Assembly: GCA_024408095.1 (NCBI GenBank)
Contig: JAKSVI010000010.1
Location: 1-42,542, forward strand
DNA length: 42,542 nucleotides
Direction: 5' to 3'
From: Bacilli bacterium
GTDB taxonomy: Bacteria; Bacillota_I; Bacilli_A; RFN20; CAG-826
Positions within the stretch are counted from its first letter, which is position 1. Each line of letters starts with the position of its first letter. Positions 8,716-17,582 of the stretch are shown here, one piece after another. A program made the translations under genes and the position numbers. The notes beneath the pieces were generated by a model. The model did no database searches, was not told the DNA's origin, and saw only the letters and a program-made list of their open reading frames with translations.

Positions 8716-9024
8716 CTAATCTTTACAGATTGTTATGAATTCCTTATTTGATTCGTATATAGTTTGTAATTGAGTTTCGATTGTCTTTAAGACAACTGAA
8801 TCATAATCTGAACATTCATCTAAGTCTTCAACAAGCGCATGTCCATCTTCAAGAATGAAGCGATAATCGTGTCCTTGTAAAGCATTGAATCCTCCGGTCA
8901 TAACAGCACTAACGGCGGCACATACAAGATCTTTTCCGTATGGTGCACTATCAGCATGACCTTTAACCTCAATTAAACGAATCTTATCAGAATTTTCGTG
9001 TTTTTTAATAATTACAGTAATCAT
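8716..9024 (-). CDS. prp: Ribosomal-processing cysteine protease Prp
   Basis: The cysteine protease that removes the N-terminal leader of bL27 in Firmicutes. The catalytic histidine is in [10 protein letters not shown] (H23) and the catalytic cysteine in DLVCAAVSA (C35). The length (102 aa) is normal. Its ATG overlaps the rplU stop (TAATG) with no separate Shine-Dalgarno, which implies translational coupling within the L21-Prp-L27 operon. Confidence 0.93.
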   Translation of the reverse strand: MITVIIKKHENSDKIRLIEVKGHADSAPYGKDLVCAAVSAVMTGGFNALQGHDYRFILEDGHALVEDLDECSDYDSVVLKTIETQLQTIYESNKEFITICKD

Positions 9025-9341
9025 TATTTTTCTGGAGCGTTAATAGCTTCAATTACTAAGCAAGTGTATGGTTGACGATGTCCCATCGTGCGACGTTCAT
9101 TTGCTTTGCTCTTATAGGTGAAAACACGAATTTTCTTAGATAAACCATTTTTTTCTACTTTAGCGGTAACTGTTGCACCATTGATATATGGGTTGCCAAC
9201 AATAGTTTTCTTATCGCCAAGAAGTAAAACTTTGTCTAATTTGATTGTTGAACCAACTTTAGCATCTAATTTTTCAACGTAGACTCTACTGCCAACTTCA
9301 ACACGGACTTGTTTTCCACCAGTTTCGATAATTGCGTACAT
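9024..9341 (-). CDS. rplU: Ribosomal protein bL21
   Basis: A 50S ribosomal protein of 105 residues. The start [17 protein letters not shown] and the C-terminal [15 protein letters not shown] region are family hallmarks. AAGGAGG precedes the ATG by 6-7 nt. It is the first gene of the operon and is preceded by a structured leader that probably controls it. Confidence 0.98.
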   Translation of the reverse strand: MYAIIETGGKQVRVEVGSRVYVEKLDAKVGSTIKLDKVLLLGDKKTIVGNPYINGATVTAKVEKNGLSKKIRVFTYKSKANERRTMGHRQPYTCLVIEAINAPEK

Positions 9342-9442
9342 AATGTCCCTCCTTTTTAGAAATTCACTAAGGACTCGCTATTAAGGTAAATCTAAGATTT
9401 TTAAAACCTTTTCTATGCGGTTGTAGCTAGTGAGGCGACAAC
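9342..9442 (-). promoter_or_regulatory. Probable L21 leader RNA
   Basis: About 100 nt of untranslated leader lie between the rplU promoter and start codon. On the minus strand TCACTA can pair with a distal TAGTGA, enclosing a second stem (AAGGT with ACCTT) that contains an AAATC-TTA-GATTT hairpin. Position and architecture fit the L21 autoregulatory leader known in Bacilli. This was judged by eye; a covariance search with the Rfam L21_leader model would decide. Confidence 0.5.
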
Positions 9443-9448
9443 GTTAGT

Positions 9449-9477
9449 AATATAACAAAGTTATAATAATCAATCAA
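9449..9477 (-). promoter_or_regulatory. rplU operon promoter
   Basis: Minus strand: TTGATT (9472-9477), a 17-nt spacer, TATATT (9449-9454). The -35 box overlaps the radC stop codon, so the ribosomal operon starts inside the end of radC. Confidence 0.75.
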
Positions 9478-10201
9478 CACTTTTTTTATTTTTCATTGTA
9501 GAAAAATCCATTTTATTTACTTTGTTAACATGGGGTTGGTTAATGAATGTATAGTAACCATCTTTTGTAATAATAATGTGATCTAGAAGGGGAAGATGCA
9601 CTTGTTCGCTTTTCTTAATAAGTTCGCTTGTAAGGATGAAGTCAGCCTCGGATGGCTGAAGTTTTCCATTGGGATGATTATGTATAAGATAGTAAAAATA
9701 GCCGTTATGTAAGATAAGCATTCGGAATATATCTCTAAAAGAGAATGAGATATTATTATCACTTCCGCGATATAATTCCCCTTCATAAATCAACTTTTTA
9801 CGTTTATTTAATACGATGATGATGAGGGATTCTTGATTGTCATATGCAAGACAAACATAGTATTTGTGAAAAAGGAAGGCTGGGCTTATTTCACCATCGT
9901 AATTTTCTACCCTTGAAAACAACAAACGCTTAGAAAGTTCGAAACATGCAACAAGTTTAAGTGCTGAAATTTTATTCAAGCCTTTAAATTTTAGCATGCT
10001 AGATAATGGCATATTTGATAAGTCTAATAGACCATGTGCATCATTTAATATTGCTTGAGCAATATCAATCGCGGAATTTCCTTTAGTTCCACTGCCTATC
10101 AAAATAGCCAATAACTCAACGTTAGATAACGAATTTGTCCCATATCGAAATGCCTTTTCTCGAGGCCTTTCAAAAATAGGTAAATCCTTTATTTTGCCCA
10201 T
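9470..10201 (-). CDS. radC: RadC family JAB/MPN-domain protein
   Basis: It has the RadC layout: N-terminal LPIFERPREKAF, a helix-hairpin-helix region (about 60-100), then a JAMM metalloprotease-like domain with LIHNHPNGKLQPSEAD as the zinc motif. The biochemical role of RadC is uncertain despite the name. I chose the ATG at 10201 (243 aa) over a TTG seven codons upstream, because the ATG overlaps the upstream gene's stop (TAATG) and gives a typical RadC start, MGKIKDLPIFERPREK. Confidence 0.9.
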   Translation of the reverse strand: MGKIKDLPIFERPREKAFRYGTNSLSNVELLAILIGSGTKGNSAIDIAQAILNDAHGLLDLSNMPLSSMLKFKGLNKISALKLVACFELSKRLLFSRVENYDGEISPAFLFHKYYVCLAYDNQESLIIIVLNKRKKLIYEGELYRGSDNNISFSFRDIFRMLILHNGYFYYLIHNHPNGKLQPSEADFILTSELIKKSEQVHLPLLDHIIITKDGYYTFINQPHVNKVNKMDFSTMKNKKSVD

Positions 10202-10383
10202 TAATTCCAGGTAAATTTCCAACCACCAGGAACGGTAGTTGTTCCTTTATTCGAAATAAATAACTTGTAAATCACCACTGCCATTAACGCGCTAGCTATA
10301 ACTGCCATAACAGTGGTTAATGTAATAGCTGCTCCAACATAGTGATTTTGTAGTTCTTCTTCTGTTAGTAAAATTTTATTCAT
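10201..10383 (-). CDS. 60-residue membrane peptide with PGGW C-terminus (unrecognised)
   Basis: The sequence runs from a polar, acidic N-terminus (MNKILLTEEELQNHYV) through one hydrophobic helix (about 17-43) to a short tail, SNKGTTTVPGGWKFTWN. The gene has a strong AGGAGG 9-10 nt before its ATG, and its stop overlaps the radC start. The N-terminus looks like a leader of small secreted or bacteriocin-like peptides, but there is no double-glycine site before the helix and no export gene nearby. I cannot name a family. Confidence 0.75.
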   Translation of the reverse strand: MNKILLTEEELQNHYVGAAITLTTVMAVIASALMAVVIYKLFISNKGTTTVPGGWKFTWN

Positions 10384-10441
10384 TTAAAAAAACCTCCTAT
10401 ATAAGTAGTTCGGAAGTTTTTTCAATTTTTATTAATTTTTT

Positions 10442-13033
10442 TTAAATTTTTTTAATTTTTTCTAAAATTGATTGTAAATTTTGTTGATGAGTTAAGAGTT
10501 TTTGTCGCTCTAATTCTATCTTATCTTTTGGAGCCTTGGAAACGAAATTTGGATTGTTTAGCATGCGAGAACTTCGTTCTATTTCACTTTGTTCGAACGC
10601 TTTCTCCTTGTTAAGTTTTGCTAAAAGTTCATCTTTATTGGTGTTATTTACAATTAAAACATCAGCATCATCGTAAACCTTCAATTCTCCTGATTGATTT
10701 ACAACACTTTCATTTGTATAACGAATATTTGAGAATGAAAAACGCGATAAATATATATCAAAATCATCAAATAATTTAATTTTAGAATTTAATAAAACAT
10801 CAAGCCTTGCGTTTGGTGCAATTTTATTTTCAATTTTATAATTTCTTATATCCTTAATAATATTAAATAATAACTCAATTTCTTTATTTACCTTATTATT
10901 TATTAATTCTTTTTCATAAGTCGGATATCTTTCTAACATTATGCTTTCTTTATGAGATGGTAAATTAAGATATAATTCCTCCGCAATGAAAGGCGTATAA
11001 GGATAGATCATCAAAATAATCGATTTTAAGCATTTTAGAAGGACTTGTATTGTTGTTTCTTTTTTCAATGCATTATCGCTACTTAAAGAAACTTTGCTCA
11101 TTTCAAGATAATTAGAGCAGAAATCATCATATACAAAGTTATACAAATGGCCGCTTGCAGCATTGAAATCGTATTTTTCCATGTTGCACGTGACGTCTTT
11201 AATTGTCTTTTCTAATTTGTTGATTATCCATTGATCTAATGGCGATAGATTTTTAACCTCCAAATCATTTTCTTTAAATTCTTCAGGTATGACGCTAAGA
11301 ACATAACGTGCGCTGTTCCAAATTTTATTTAAATAGTTAGCGCTGCTTTCAACTTTTTCATCAATAAATCTCATATCCTGACCTGGTGTAGAATTTGTTG
11401 TTAAAAAATATCTCAAAGCATCAACGCCGTATTTATCAATAACATCAATTGGATCAACACCATTTCCTAATGATTTAGACATCTTTCTTCCTAACTCATC
11501 TCTGACTAAACCATGAATAACAACATCTTTAAAAGGTGGCTTTGCAGTAGCGTTCAAAGATTGGAAAATCATTCGACTAACCCAGAAGAAAATAATATCA
11601 TAGCCGGTGACTAAACACGTGGTTGGAAAGTAACGTTTATAATCATCAGTAATCTCCGGCCAATGTAAAGTAGCAAATGGCCAAAGTCCGCTTGAAAACC
11701 AAGTATCAAGAACATCACTTTCTTCGATGTAATTTTCGATATCTTTAGGTGGGTTAACGCTCACCAAAACTTCACCTGTTTTTTTGTTATAATAAGCTGG
11801 AATTTGATGGCCCCACCATAATTGTCTAGAAATGCACCAATCTTCACAATTTTCCATCCATTGTAAGAAGGTATGTTCAAATCTAGCAGGTTCAAAATTA
11901 ACCTTCTCTTTAGTTTTTTGTAATTTAATAGAGGCATCTGCTAATGGCTTCATTTTAACAAACCACTGTTTTGAGAGCATTGGCTCAACAACACAATTGC
12001 TGCGTTGTGAATGGCCAACTTGGTGAACAATTTTTTCAATTTTCACCAAATCTCCCTTTTCTTTAATATCGTTTACTAATTGTTCACGACAATCATATCT
12101 ATCTAAGCCTTGGTATTTACCACATTTTTCATTCATTGTGGCGTTCTTATTGAAGATAATTGGCATATCAAAGCCATATTTTTTACCAATAATAAAATCG
12201 TTCGGATCATGAGCTGGCGTGCATTTCATTGCTCCAGTACCGAAACCTATTTCGACATAATCGTCCTCAATAATAGGCAAAATATCCCCATTAGCAGGAT
12301 TAATTACTTTTTTACCGTGATATTTTTTATATTGTTCATCTTTCGGATTAACAACTACACACACATCTCCAAACATGGTTTCTGGTCTTGTAGTTGCTAC
12401 AATCAGATATTCGTTGGAATCAACAACATGATATTTAAAATAATACATTGCGCCTTCATCATCTTGGTGAATGACTTCTATATTAGATAAAGCTGTTTGT
12501 TGTACTGGATCCCAGTTAATAATTCTTTCACCTTGATAAATTAAACCTTTATTATATAAATCGACAAAAATAGTTCTTACTGAATAATTTAAATCACTAT
12601 CTAATGTAAACCTTTCTCGAGTATAATCTAAAGCCAAACCCATCCTGGCCCATTGTTTGTGAATATTATCAGCATATTCATCTTTCCATTTCCAAGCGTA
12701 AGAAAGAAATTCTTCACGAGAGATTTTGGTAACATCAACACCATTTTCAACAAGCTTTCCCATAACTTTTGCTTGCGTGGCGATGCCAGCGTGGTCCATT
12801 CCTGGGAGCCATAACACATCATAGCCTTTTGCTTTTTTATATCGTGCAATAATGTCTTGTATAGTTGTATCCCAAGCGTGTCCTAAATGTAATTTACCTG
12901 TCACATTTGGTGGAGGAATAACAATTGTAAAAGGTTCTTTTGATTTGTCTCCAGCAGTAAAATACCCTTTTGACTTCCAAGAATCATATTTTCCCTCTTC
13001 AACAATATGAGGGTCATATCTTTTTTCTAACAT
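10442..13033 (-). CDS. valS: Valyl-tRNA synthetase
   Basis: A class Ia synthetase charging tRNA-Val. PPNVTGKLHLGH (41-52) carries the HIGH-type motif and GRKMSKS (515-521) the KMSKS loop. The editing domain (about 190-340) includes TTRPETMFGD. A charged C-terminal coiled coil (about 800-863) completes the 863-residue protein. GGAGG precedes the ATG by about 6 nt. A T-box leader controls it. Confidence 0.98.
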   Translation of the reverse strand: MLEKRYDPHIVEEGKYDSWKSKGYFTAGDKSKEPFTIVIPPPNVTGKLHLGHAWDTTIQDIIARYKKAKGYDVLWLPGMDHAGIATQAKVMGKLVENGVDVTKISREEFLSYAWKWKDEYADNIHKQWARMGLALDYTRERFTLDSDLNYSVRTIFVDLYNKGLIYQGERIINWDPVQQTALSNIEVIHQDDEGAMYYFKYHVVDSNEYLIVATTRPETMFGDVCVVVNPKDEQYKKYHGKKVINPANGDILPIIEDDYVEIGFGTGAMKCTPAHDPNDFIIGKKYGFDMPIIFNKNATMNEKCGKYQGLDRYDCREQLVNDIKEKGDLVKIEKIVHQVGHSQRSNCVVEPMLSKQWFVKMKPLADASIKLQKTKEKVNFEPARFEHTFLQWMENCEDWCISRQLWWGHQIPAYYNKKTGEVLVSVNPPKDIENYIEESDVLDTWFSSGLWPFATLHWPEITDDYKRYFPTTCLVTGYDIIFFWVSRMIFQSLNATAKPPFKDVVIHGLVRDELGRKMSKSLGNGVDPIDVIDKYGVDALRYFLTTNSTPGQDMRFIDEKVESSANYLNKIWNSARYVLSVIPEEFKENDLEVKNLSPLDQWIINKLEKTIKDVTCNMEKYDFNAASGHLYNFVYDDFCSNYLEMSKVSLSSDNALKKETTIQVLLKCLKSIILMIYPYTPFIAEELYLNLPSHKESIMLERYPTYEKELINNKVNKEIELLFNIIKDIRNYKIENKIAPNARLDVLLNSKIKLFDDFDIYLSRFSFSNIRYTNESVVNQSGELKVYDDADVLIVNNTNKDELLAKLNKEKAFEQSEIERSSRMLNNPNFVSKAPKDKIELERQKLLTHQQNLQSILEKIKKI

Positions 13034-13237
13034 AAATTACCTCCAAATAAAAAGCGTCCATTTCTAAGGACGCTAACAGCGCGGTACCACCTTAGTTCTA
13101 GATAATCTAGCACTTCATTGCCTAATTTATTAGGATCAGTTCTCCACAGCGACATTCATCAACTTTTCTAATCGAGCTTCCACCATCCTCGACTCTCTAT
13201 TTAGAAGGTAATTGATTACTCCTCTATTTCATCAAAC
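13034..13237 (-). promoter_or_regulatory. T-box riboswitch, valine-specific
   Basis: On the minus strand the leader contains the T-box AAGGTGGTACCGCG (13080-13093), whose core pairs with uncharged tRNA. It is followed by a terminator with arms AGCGTCC (13068-13074) and GGACGCT (13053-13059) and a T-run. Upstream, a stem I region contains TCGAG/CTCGA arms. A GAAT-GTC-G segment puts the valine codon GTC (13151-13153) in the expected specifier position. Uncharged tRNA-Val should favour antitermination of valS. Confidence 0.93.
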
Positions 13238-13243
13238 ATGTTA

Positions 13244-13275
13244 ATTATAACATAAGTGTATAGAAATCAAAGATT
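13244..13275 (-). promoter_or_regulatory. valS T-box promoter
   Basis: A perfect TATAAT (minus strand, 13244-13249) lies just upstream of the T-box, with a TTGATT-like -35 about 15-16 nt further upstream at the end of engB. The spacing is slightly short. Confidence 0.6.
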
Positions 13276-13845
13276 GTTTTGAATTGCATTAATAATTAAA
13301 TTGATACTATTTTTGTCTTGATTAGAATAAAGAATAACTTCTTCTTTTTTTAAGCGAAGTGAGGATAACTGTTTTAATAATGAGGATTTTTCACTCTGAT
13401 TTAACTTATCAACTTTTGTAATAATAATCTGAAAATTGATTTTTTTATCAATAAAATAATTAATTAAATCAACATCATCTTCTCTTAGTTCTCTCCGAGA
13501 ATCAAACAATGCTAAAACTAATTTAAGATTTCTGCTGGAAGTAAAATAATCATCCATCATATTTTTAAACAGCATATCTAGATCTATTCCACTTATGGCA
13601 TAGCCATATCCAGGAGCGTCGACTAAATATAACTGATTATTAACGTTATAAAAATTTAATAATTGAGTATGACCTGGTTTTTTTGAGGTAAATGCCAATG
13701 ATTTATTGTTGGTTAAGGCATTAATTAATGAGGATTTCCCAACATTGCTTCTGCCCACAAATAAAACTTCAGGAAAATTTCCTTTTGGTGCTTCTATATA
13801 TTTAGAAACGCTTTTTTCAAAAGACGTATTTCGAAAATTTATCAT
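13267..13845 (-). CDS. engB: Ribosome biogenesis GTPase EngB/YsxC
   Basis: A small GTPase needed for 50S subunit assembly. G1 is GRSNVGKSS (31-39), G2 includes KPGHTQ (56-61), G3 is DAPG (76-79) and G4 is TKVD (143-146). The length (192 aa) is normal. Its start overlaps the lon stop (ATGA), matching the conserved lon-engB order of Bacilli. Confidence 0.96.
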   Translation of the reverse strand: MINFRNTSFEKSVSKYIEAPKGNFPEVLFVGRSNVGKSSLINALTNNKSLAFTSKKPGHTQLLNFYNVNNQLYLVDAPGYGYAISGIDLDMLFKNMMDDYFTSSRNLKLVLALFDSRRELREDDVDLINYFIDKKINFQIIITKVDKLNQSEKSSLLKQLSSLRLKKEEVILYSNQDKNSINLIINAIQNNL

Positions 13846-16175
13846 TTATTTTTTATTAAGGCAACTTTAACTGCATCATCCACGGTTTTCATATAAACAA
13901 TTTTTAATTCGTTTTTAACTTCTTTTGGAAGTTCAGAAACATCTTTTTTATTTGATTCTGGAACAATAATTGTCTTAATTCCACTTCTTAATGCCGCTAA
14001 TGATTTTTCTCTTAAGCCACCAATCGCTAAAGCATTCCCACGAAGGGTGACTTCTCCAGTCATGGCAACATCGGGAGAAACGGGCGTATTACTCATGCAC
14101 GAAATAATTGCGGTTGTAATCGCTACACCAGCGCTAGGTCCATCTTTTGGAACAGCTCCTTCTGGAACATGAATATGAATATCATTTTCTAAGAAAAGTT
14201 TAGAATCAATTCCATATTTTTTAGCGTTCGCTTTTACAAAATCTAGTGCTATACTGGCACTTTCTTTCATAACATCGCCTAAATGGCCGGTTAAAATCAA
14301 GCCACCTTTTCCTTTGAAATAAGTTACTTCAATAGGCAAAATATCACCACCACATTGCGTATATGCTAGCCCAGTGACAACACCAACTTGTGGACTTTTT
14401 TCTTTTTTGGAATCTAGTAAAAGCGGGACTCCAAGATATTCACCAATTTTCTTTTCATCAATATCAACATGTTGAATTTTTGGATCTTTGACAATGCTAA
14501 CTGCCACTTTCCTTAAGCATGATGCGATTTTTCTTTCTAATTCACGAACTCCCGCTTCAAAGGTATAAGAACGAATGATTTTTTTAATTGCTTCATCGGT
14601 AAAACTTACTTGAGATTCCTTTAAACCATTTAAAACAAGTTGTTTGTTGACTAAATGTTCTTTTGCGATGTGAATTTTTTCAATTTCTGTATAACTGCTT
14701 AATTCAATTAATTCCAAACGATCTTTTAAAGGTCCAGGAATATTTTCTAAATAGTTTGCTGTGCAAATAAATAAAACATCGCTTAAATCATAAGGTTCTT
14801 CTAAATAATTATCGTTAAATTGTGTATTTTGTTCTGGATCGAGAACTTCTAACAAGGCAGAAGCGGGATCTCCTTTATATGAAGATGCCAATTTATCCAC
14901 CTCATCCAACAAGAAAACAGGGTTATTTACGCCAGCTTTTCTCATTCCTTGAATAATTCTTCCAGGCAAGGAACCTACATATGTGCGCCTATGACCACGA
15001 ATTTCAGCTTCATCAGAAATTCCCCCTAAAGAGGCTTTAAAGAATTTTCTTCCTAAAGCTCTTGCGATGGATTTGCCTAGTGAAGTTTTTCCAGTTCCAG
15101 GAGGACCATAAAAACATAAAATTGGACTTTTTAAATTGCCAGTTAACTTTTTTACTGCAAGATATTCAATGATACGTTTTTTTGGATTTTCTAGTCCGTA
15201 ATGATCTTCATCTAATATCTTTTCGACGCGTTTTAAGTCATCAATATCTTCGGTTTTTTGCCACCAAGGAACATTCATTAAAACATCCAAATAGGAAAGA
15301 ATTAATGCTCCTTCTAAAGAACCTTGAGGCATCATTTGATATTTTTTGACTTCAGCTTTAACTTTTTTCTTAATGTTTTCTGGATAAGGATATTTTTCAA
15401 GCTTTTCTAAAATTTTATCGGGATCACTTTCGCTTTCGCTGTCTTCGCCAAGTTCTTTTTTAATGGCTTTAAGTTTTTCTCTTAAAAAATATTCTTTTTG
15501 ACTTTTTTCAGTAGATTCTCTCACTGCGTCAGAAATATCTTTTTCAATAATTTGTTTTTGGTTTTCGCCACTTAAAAGTGTTTTAACAAGTTCCACCAAA
15601 ACATTGATATCGTTTGTTTCAAGTATTTCTTGTTTATTTGCAACGCTGCTATCAATGCAACTAGCAATTCCATAACAGCAAGATACAACGTCATCTCCTC
15701 TAGAAATGAGGTTCAATACTGTTTTTGGCAAATTTTGAACAATTGATGGCAATGAATCAATAGTTTTTGAAATGATAGACATCGAAGCATCGTTGATATC
15801 TTTTGCAACAACAATCGGAGGTAACATTTCTCCGCTAGCAACATAGTAATCGCTATCAACGTCTCTAGTTACTTTGTTTAGTCTGATTCTATCAACAATT
15901 TCGACGCGCACTTTTAAATTACCATTTCGTTCAGTGCACGAAACAATACGACATAATGTACCAATTTTATAAATATCATTTTCCGTTGGCTCATCAACAT
16001 CGCTAGAAATTTGTGAGGTAACAAAAATTAAAGAATCAGTTTCTTGTCTTGCAATATTAATAGCGTTGACCGAGAAAGTTCTGCCAGCTTCGATTAATCT
16101 TTGATTACTAGGGAAAATTACTAATCCCCTTGTGATGAGTACAGGAAGGGTTAATGTCTGAGGCTTATTTGCCAT
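13842..16175 (-). CDS. lon: ATP-dependent protease Lon
   Basis: A cytoplasmic AAA+ serine protease of 777 residues. It has an N-terminal substrate-binding domain (1-200), a coiled-coil linker, Walker A GPPGTGKTS (357-365), Walker B with DEVD (424-427) and a C-terminal protease domain. The catalytic Ser681 lies in PKDGPSAG and Lys724 in the GGLREKSLAA region. AAGGAGG precedes the ATG by 7 nt. It lies between tig and engB as in Bacilli. Confidence 0.98.
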   Translation of the reverse strand: MANKPQTLTLPVLITRGLVIFPSNQRLIEAGRTFSVNAINIARQETDSLIFVTSQISSDVDEPTENDIYKIGTLCRIVSCTERNGNLKVRVEIVDRIRLNKVTRDVDSDYYVASGEMLPPIVVAKDINDASMSIISKTIDSLPSIVQNLPKTVLNLISRGDDVVSCCYGIASCIDSSVANKQEILETNDINVLVELVKTLLSGENQKQIIEKDISDAVRESTEKSQKEYFLREKLKAIKKELGEDSESESDPDKILEKLEKYPYPENIKKKVKAEVKKYQMMPQGSLEGALILSYLDVLMNVPWWQKTEDIDDLKRVEKILDEDHYGLENPKKRIIEYLAVKKLTGNLKSPILCFYGPPGTGKTSLGKSIARALGRKFFKASLGGISDEAEIRGHRRTYVGSLPGRIIQGMRKAGVNNPVFLLDEVDKLASSYKGDPASALLEVLDPEQNTQFNDNYLEEPYDLSDVLFICTANYLENIPGPLKDRLELIELSSYTEIEKIHIAKEHLVNKQLVLNGLKESQVSFTDEAIKKIIRSYTFEAGVRELERKIASCLRKVAVSIVKDPKIQHVDIDEKKIGEYLGVPLLLDSKKEKSPQVGVVTGLAYTQCGGDILPIEVTYFKGKGGLILTGHLGDVMKESASIALDFVKANAKKYGIDSKLFLENDIHIHVPEGAVPKDGPSAGVAITTAIISCMSNTPVSPDVAMTGEVTLRGNALAIGGLREKSLAALRSGIKTIIVPESNKKDVSELPKEVKNELKIVYMKTVDDAVKVALIKNK

Positions 16176-16198
16176 AGGAAATCCTCCTTAATTTTAAA

Positions 16199-17473
16199 TT
16201 ACTCGTTTTCTTTTAATAAGAATTCTTCAATTCTTTGCATTTTAAGATTGTTACGGAACTCTGCTTTTTGTGGTTCAAGAGCTTTTTTAACATCTTCAAT
16301 TTTCATCTTGTATTGGTCAGCAATCTTAGCCATTTCGAATTCAACATCGGCATCGCTGATTTCCATATTTTCTGTTTGACCAATTTTTTCAATGAGCATG
16401 TAATTAATCACATCTCTTGTAGCATCTTCACGTAGTTTTTTCATGAATTCTTCTTCTTTTTGGCCAACAAATGTAAGATATTGTTCCAAAGTCAAACCGC
16501 TTTGTTTCATACGGTTTTCCATGTCTTCTTTCATTGATTCAACTTGTGCATCAACAATTTCCTCAGGCATATCAATTTTGCTATCTTTAGCAACCATATC
16601 ATAAAGTTTGTTTAAGAATTCTCTACGAGCTTCTCTTTCTTTATTTGCTGTTAATTCGCTTTCTTTATTTTTTCTTAATGCGTCAACAGTCTCAACACCT
16701 GCAATGCCTAAATCTTTAACAAATTCATCGTTTAATTCTGGCATTTTTTTAGATTTTACTTCATGGATATCACATGCAAATACTGCATCTTTTCCAGCTA
16801 ATTCTGGAGTGTACTGTTTTGGGAATGTGACTTTAACATCAACATGTTCTCCGGCTTTTTTGCCAACTAATTGATCTTCAAAGCCAGGAATAAATTGTCC
16901 ACTTCCTAATTCCAATTCGTGATTTTTAGCACTTCCGCCTTCAAATTCTTTATCATCAACTTTTCCAACAAAATCCATAACAACTGTATCACCTAATGCA
17001 GCTGCGCCCTCTTTAATCACTAATGTTGCATTTTGAGCAACAGTTGCATTTACAGCATCATCTACTTCTTTTTTGGTGACTTTTGCTTCTGGCTTTCCAA
17101 GTTTTAATCCTTTGTATTTACCTAAAGTAATTTCTGGAGCGGTGACAATTTCGAATTTCACTTCTAATTCAGTATCACTTAATTTTGTAACATCAACTTT
17201 TGGTTGAGCATATGGTTTGACGCCATCTTTTTCAATAATATCTCTATAAATGGATGGAAGCAGAGAATTGATAGCTTCGTCCATGACCTTAACTTGATCA
17301 ATTTTACTTTTGACCATATTAAGTGGGGCTTTTCCTTTTCTGAATCCATCAATTTGAACTGTGCTTGCTATTTTTTCAAAAGCCTTTTTTTGAGCTTCCT
17401 TCCATGAATTTTCATCTACAGTTACCATTACTTCAACATGTGAATGTGGTTTTTTCGTTAATTTTCTTTCCAT
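16199..17473 (-). CDS. tig: Trigger factor
   Basis: A ribosome-associated chaperone and peptidyl-prolyl isomerase. The ribosome-docking signature GFRKGKAP (43-50) lies in the N-terminal domain. An FKBP-type isomerase domain (about 155-235) and a helical C-terminal chaperone domain follow. The length (424 aa) is normal. AAGGA precedes the ATG by about 9 nt. It is the first gene of the tig-lon-engB group. Confidence 0.98.
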   Translation of the reverse strand: MERKLTKKPHSHVEVMVTVDENSWKEAQKKAFEKIASTVQIDGFRKGKAPLNMVKSKIDQVKVMDEAINSLLPSIYRDIIEKDGVKPYAQPKVDVTKLSDTELEVKFEIVTAPEITLGKYKGLKLGKPEAKVTKKEVDDAVNATVAQNATLVIKEGAAALGDTVVMDFVGKVDDKEFEGGSAKNHELELGSGQFIPGFEDQLVGKKAGEHVDVKVTFPKQYTPELAGKDAVFACDIHEVKSKKMPELNDEFVKDLGIAGVETVDALRKNKESELTANKEREARREFLNKLYDMVAKDSKIDMPEEIVDAQVESMKEDMENRMKQSGLTLEQYLTFVGQKEEEFMKKLREDATRDVINYMLIEKIGQTENMEISDADVEFEMAKIADQYKMKIEDVKKALEPQKAEFRNNLKMQRIEEFLLKENE

Positions 17474-17507
17474 ATTTTTGATTCCTTTCGAAAATTGTGT
17501 CTTTTAA

Positions 17508-17536
17508 AGTATAAACTAGTTTATAAAACATATCAA
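17508..17536 (-). promoter_or_regulatory. tig promoter
   Basis: Minus strand: TTGATA (17531-17536), a 17-nt spacer, TATACT (17508-17513). It begins immediately after the T-run of the upstream gene's terminator, leaving a leader of about 28 nt. Confidence 0.78.
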
Positions 17537-17537
17537 T

Positions 17538-17558
17538 AAAAACGCGCATAGTGCGCGT
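17538..17558 (-). terminator. Intrinsic terminator upstream of tig
   Basis: Minus strand: ACGCGCA, a CTA loop, TGCGCGT, then TTTTTATTG. This GC-rich stem in an AT-rich genome ends transcription of the TPR-like gene. Confidence 0.85.
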
Positions 17559-17582
17559 ACGACATAAAGAATATCAAAGTAA

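Noticed and set aside
9470-10222. radC starting at the TTG seven codons upstream
   Set aside because: The ATG at 10201 overlaps the previous stop and matches the usual RadC N-terminus.
13034-13237. T-box specific for another amino acid
   Set aside because: The leader has other NNN triplets, but GAAT-GTC-G is the segment in the specifier context, and it matches valS.
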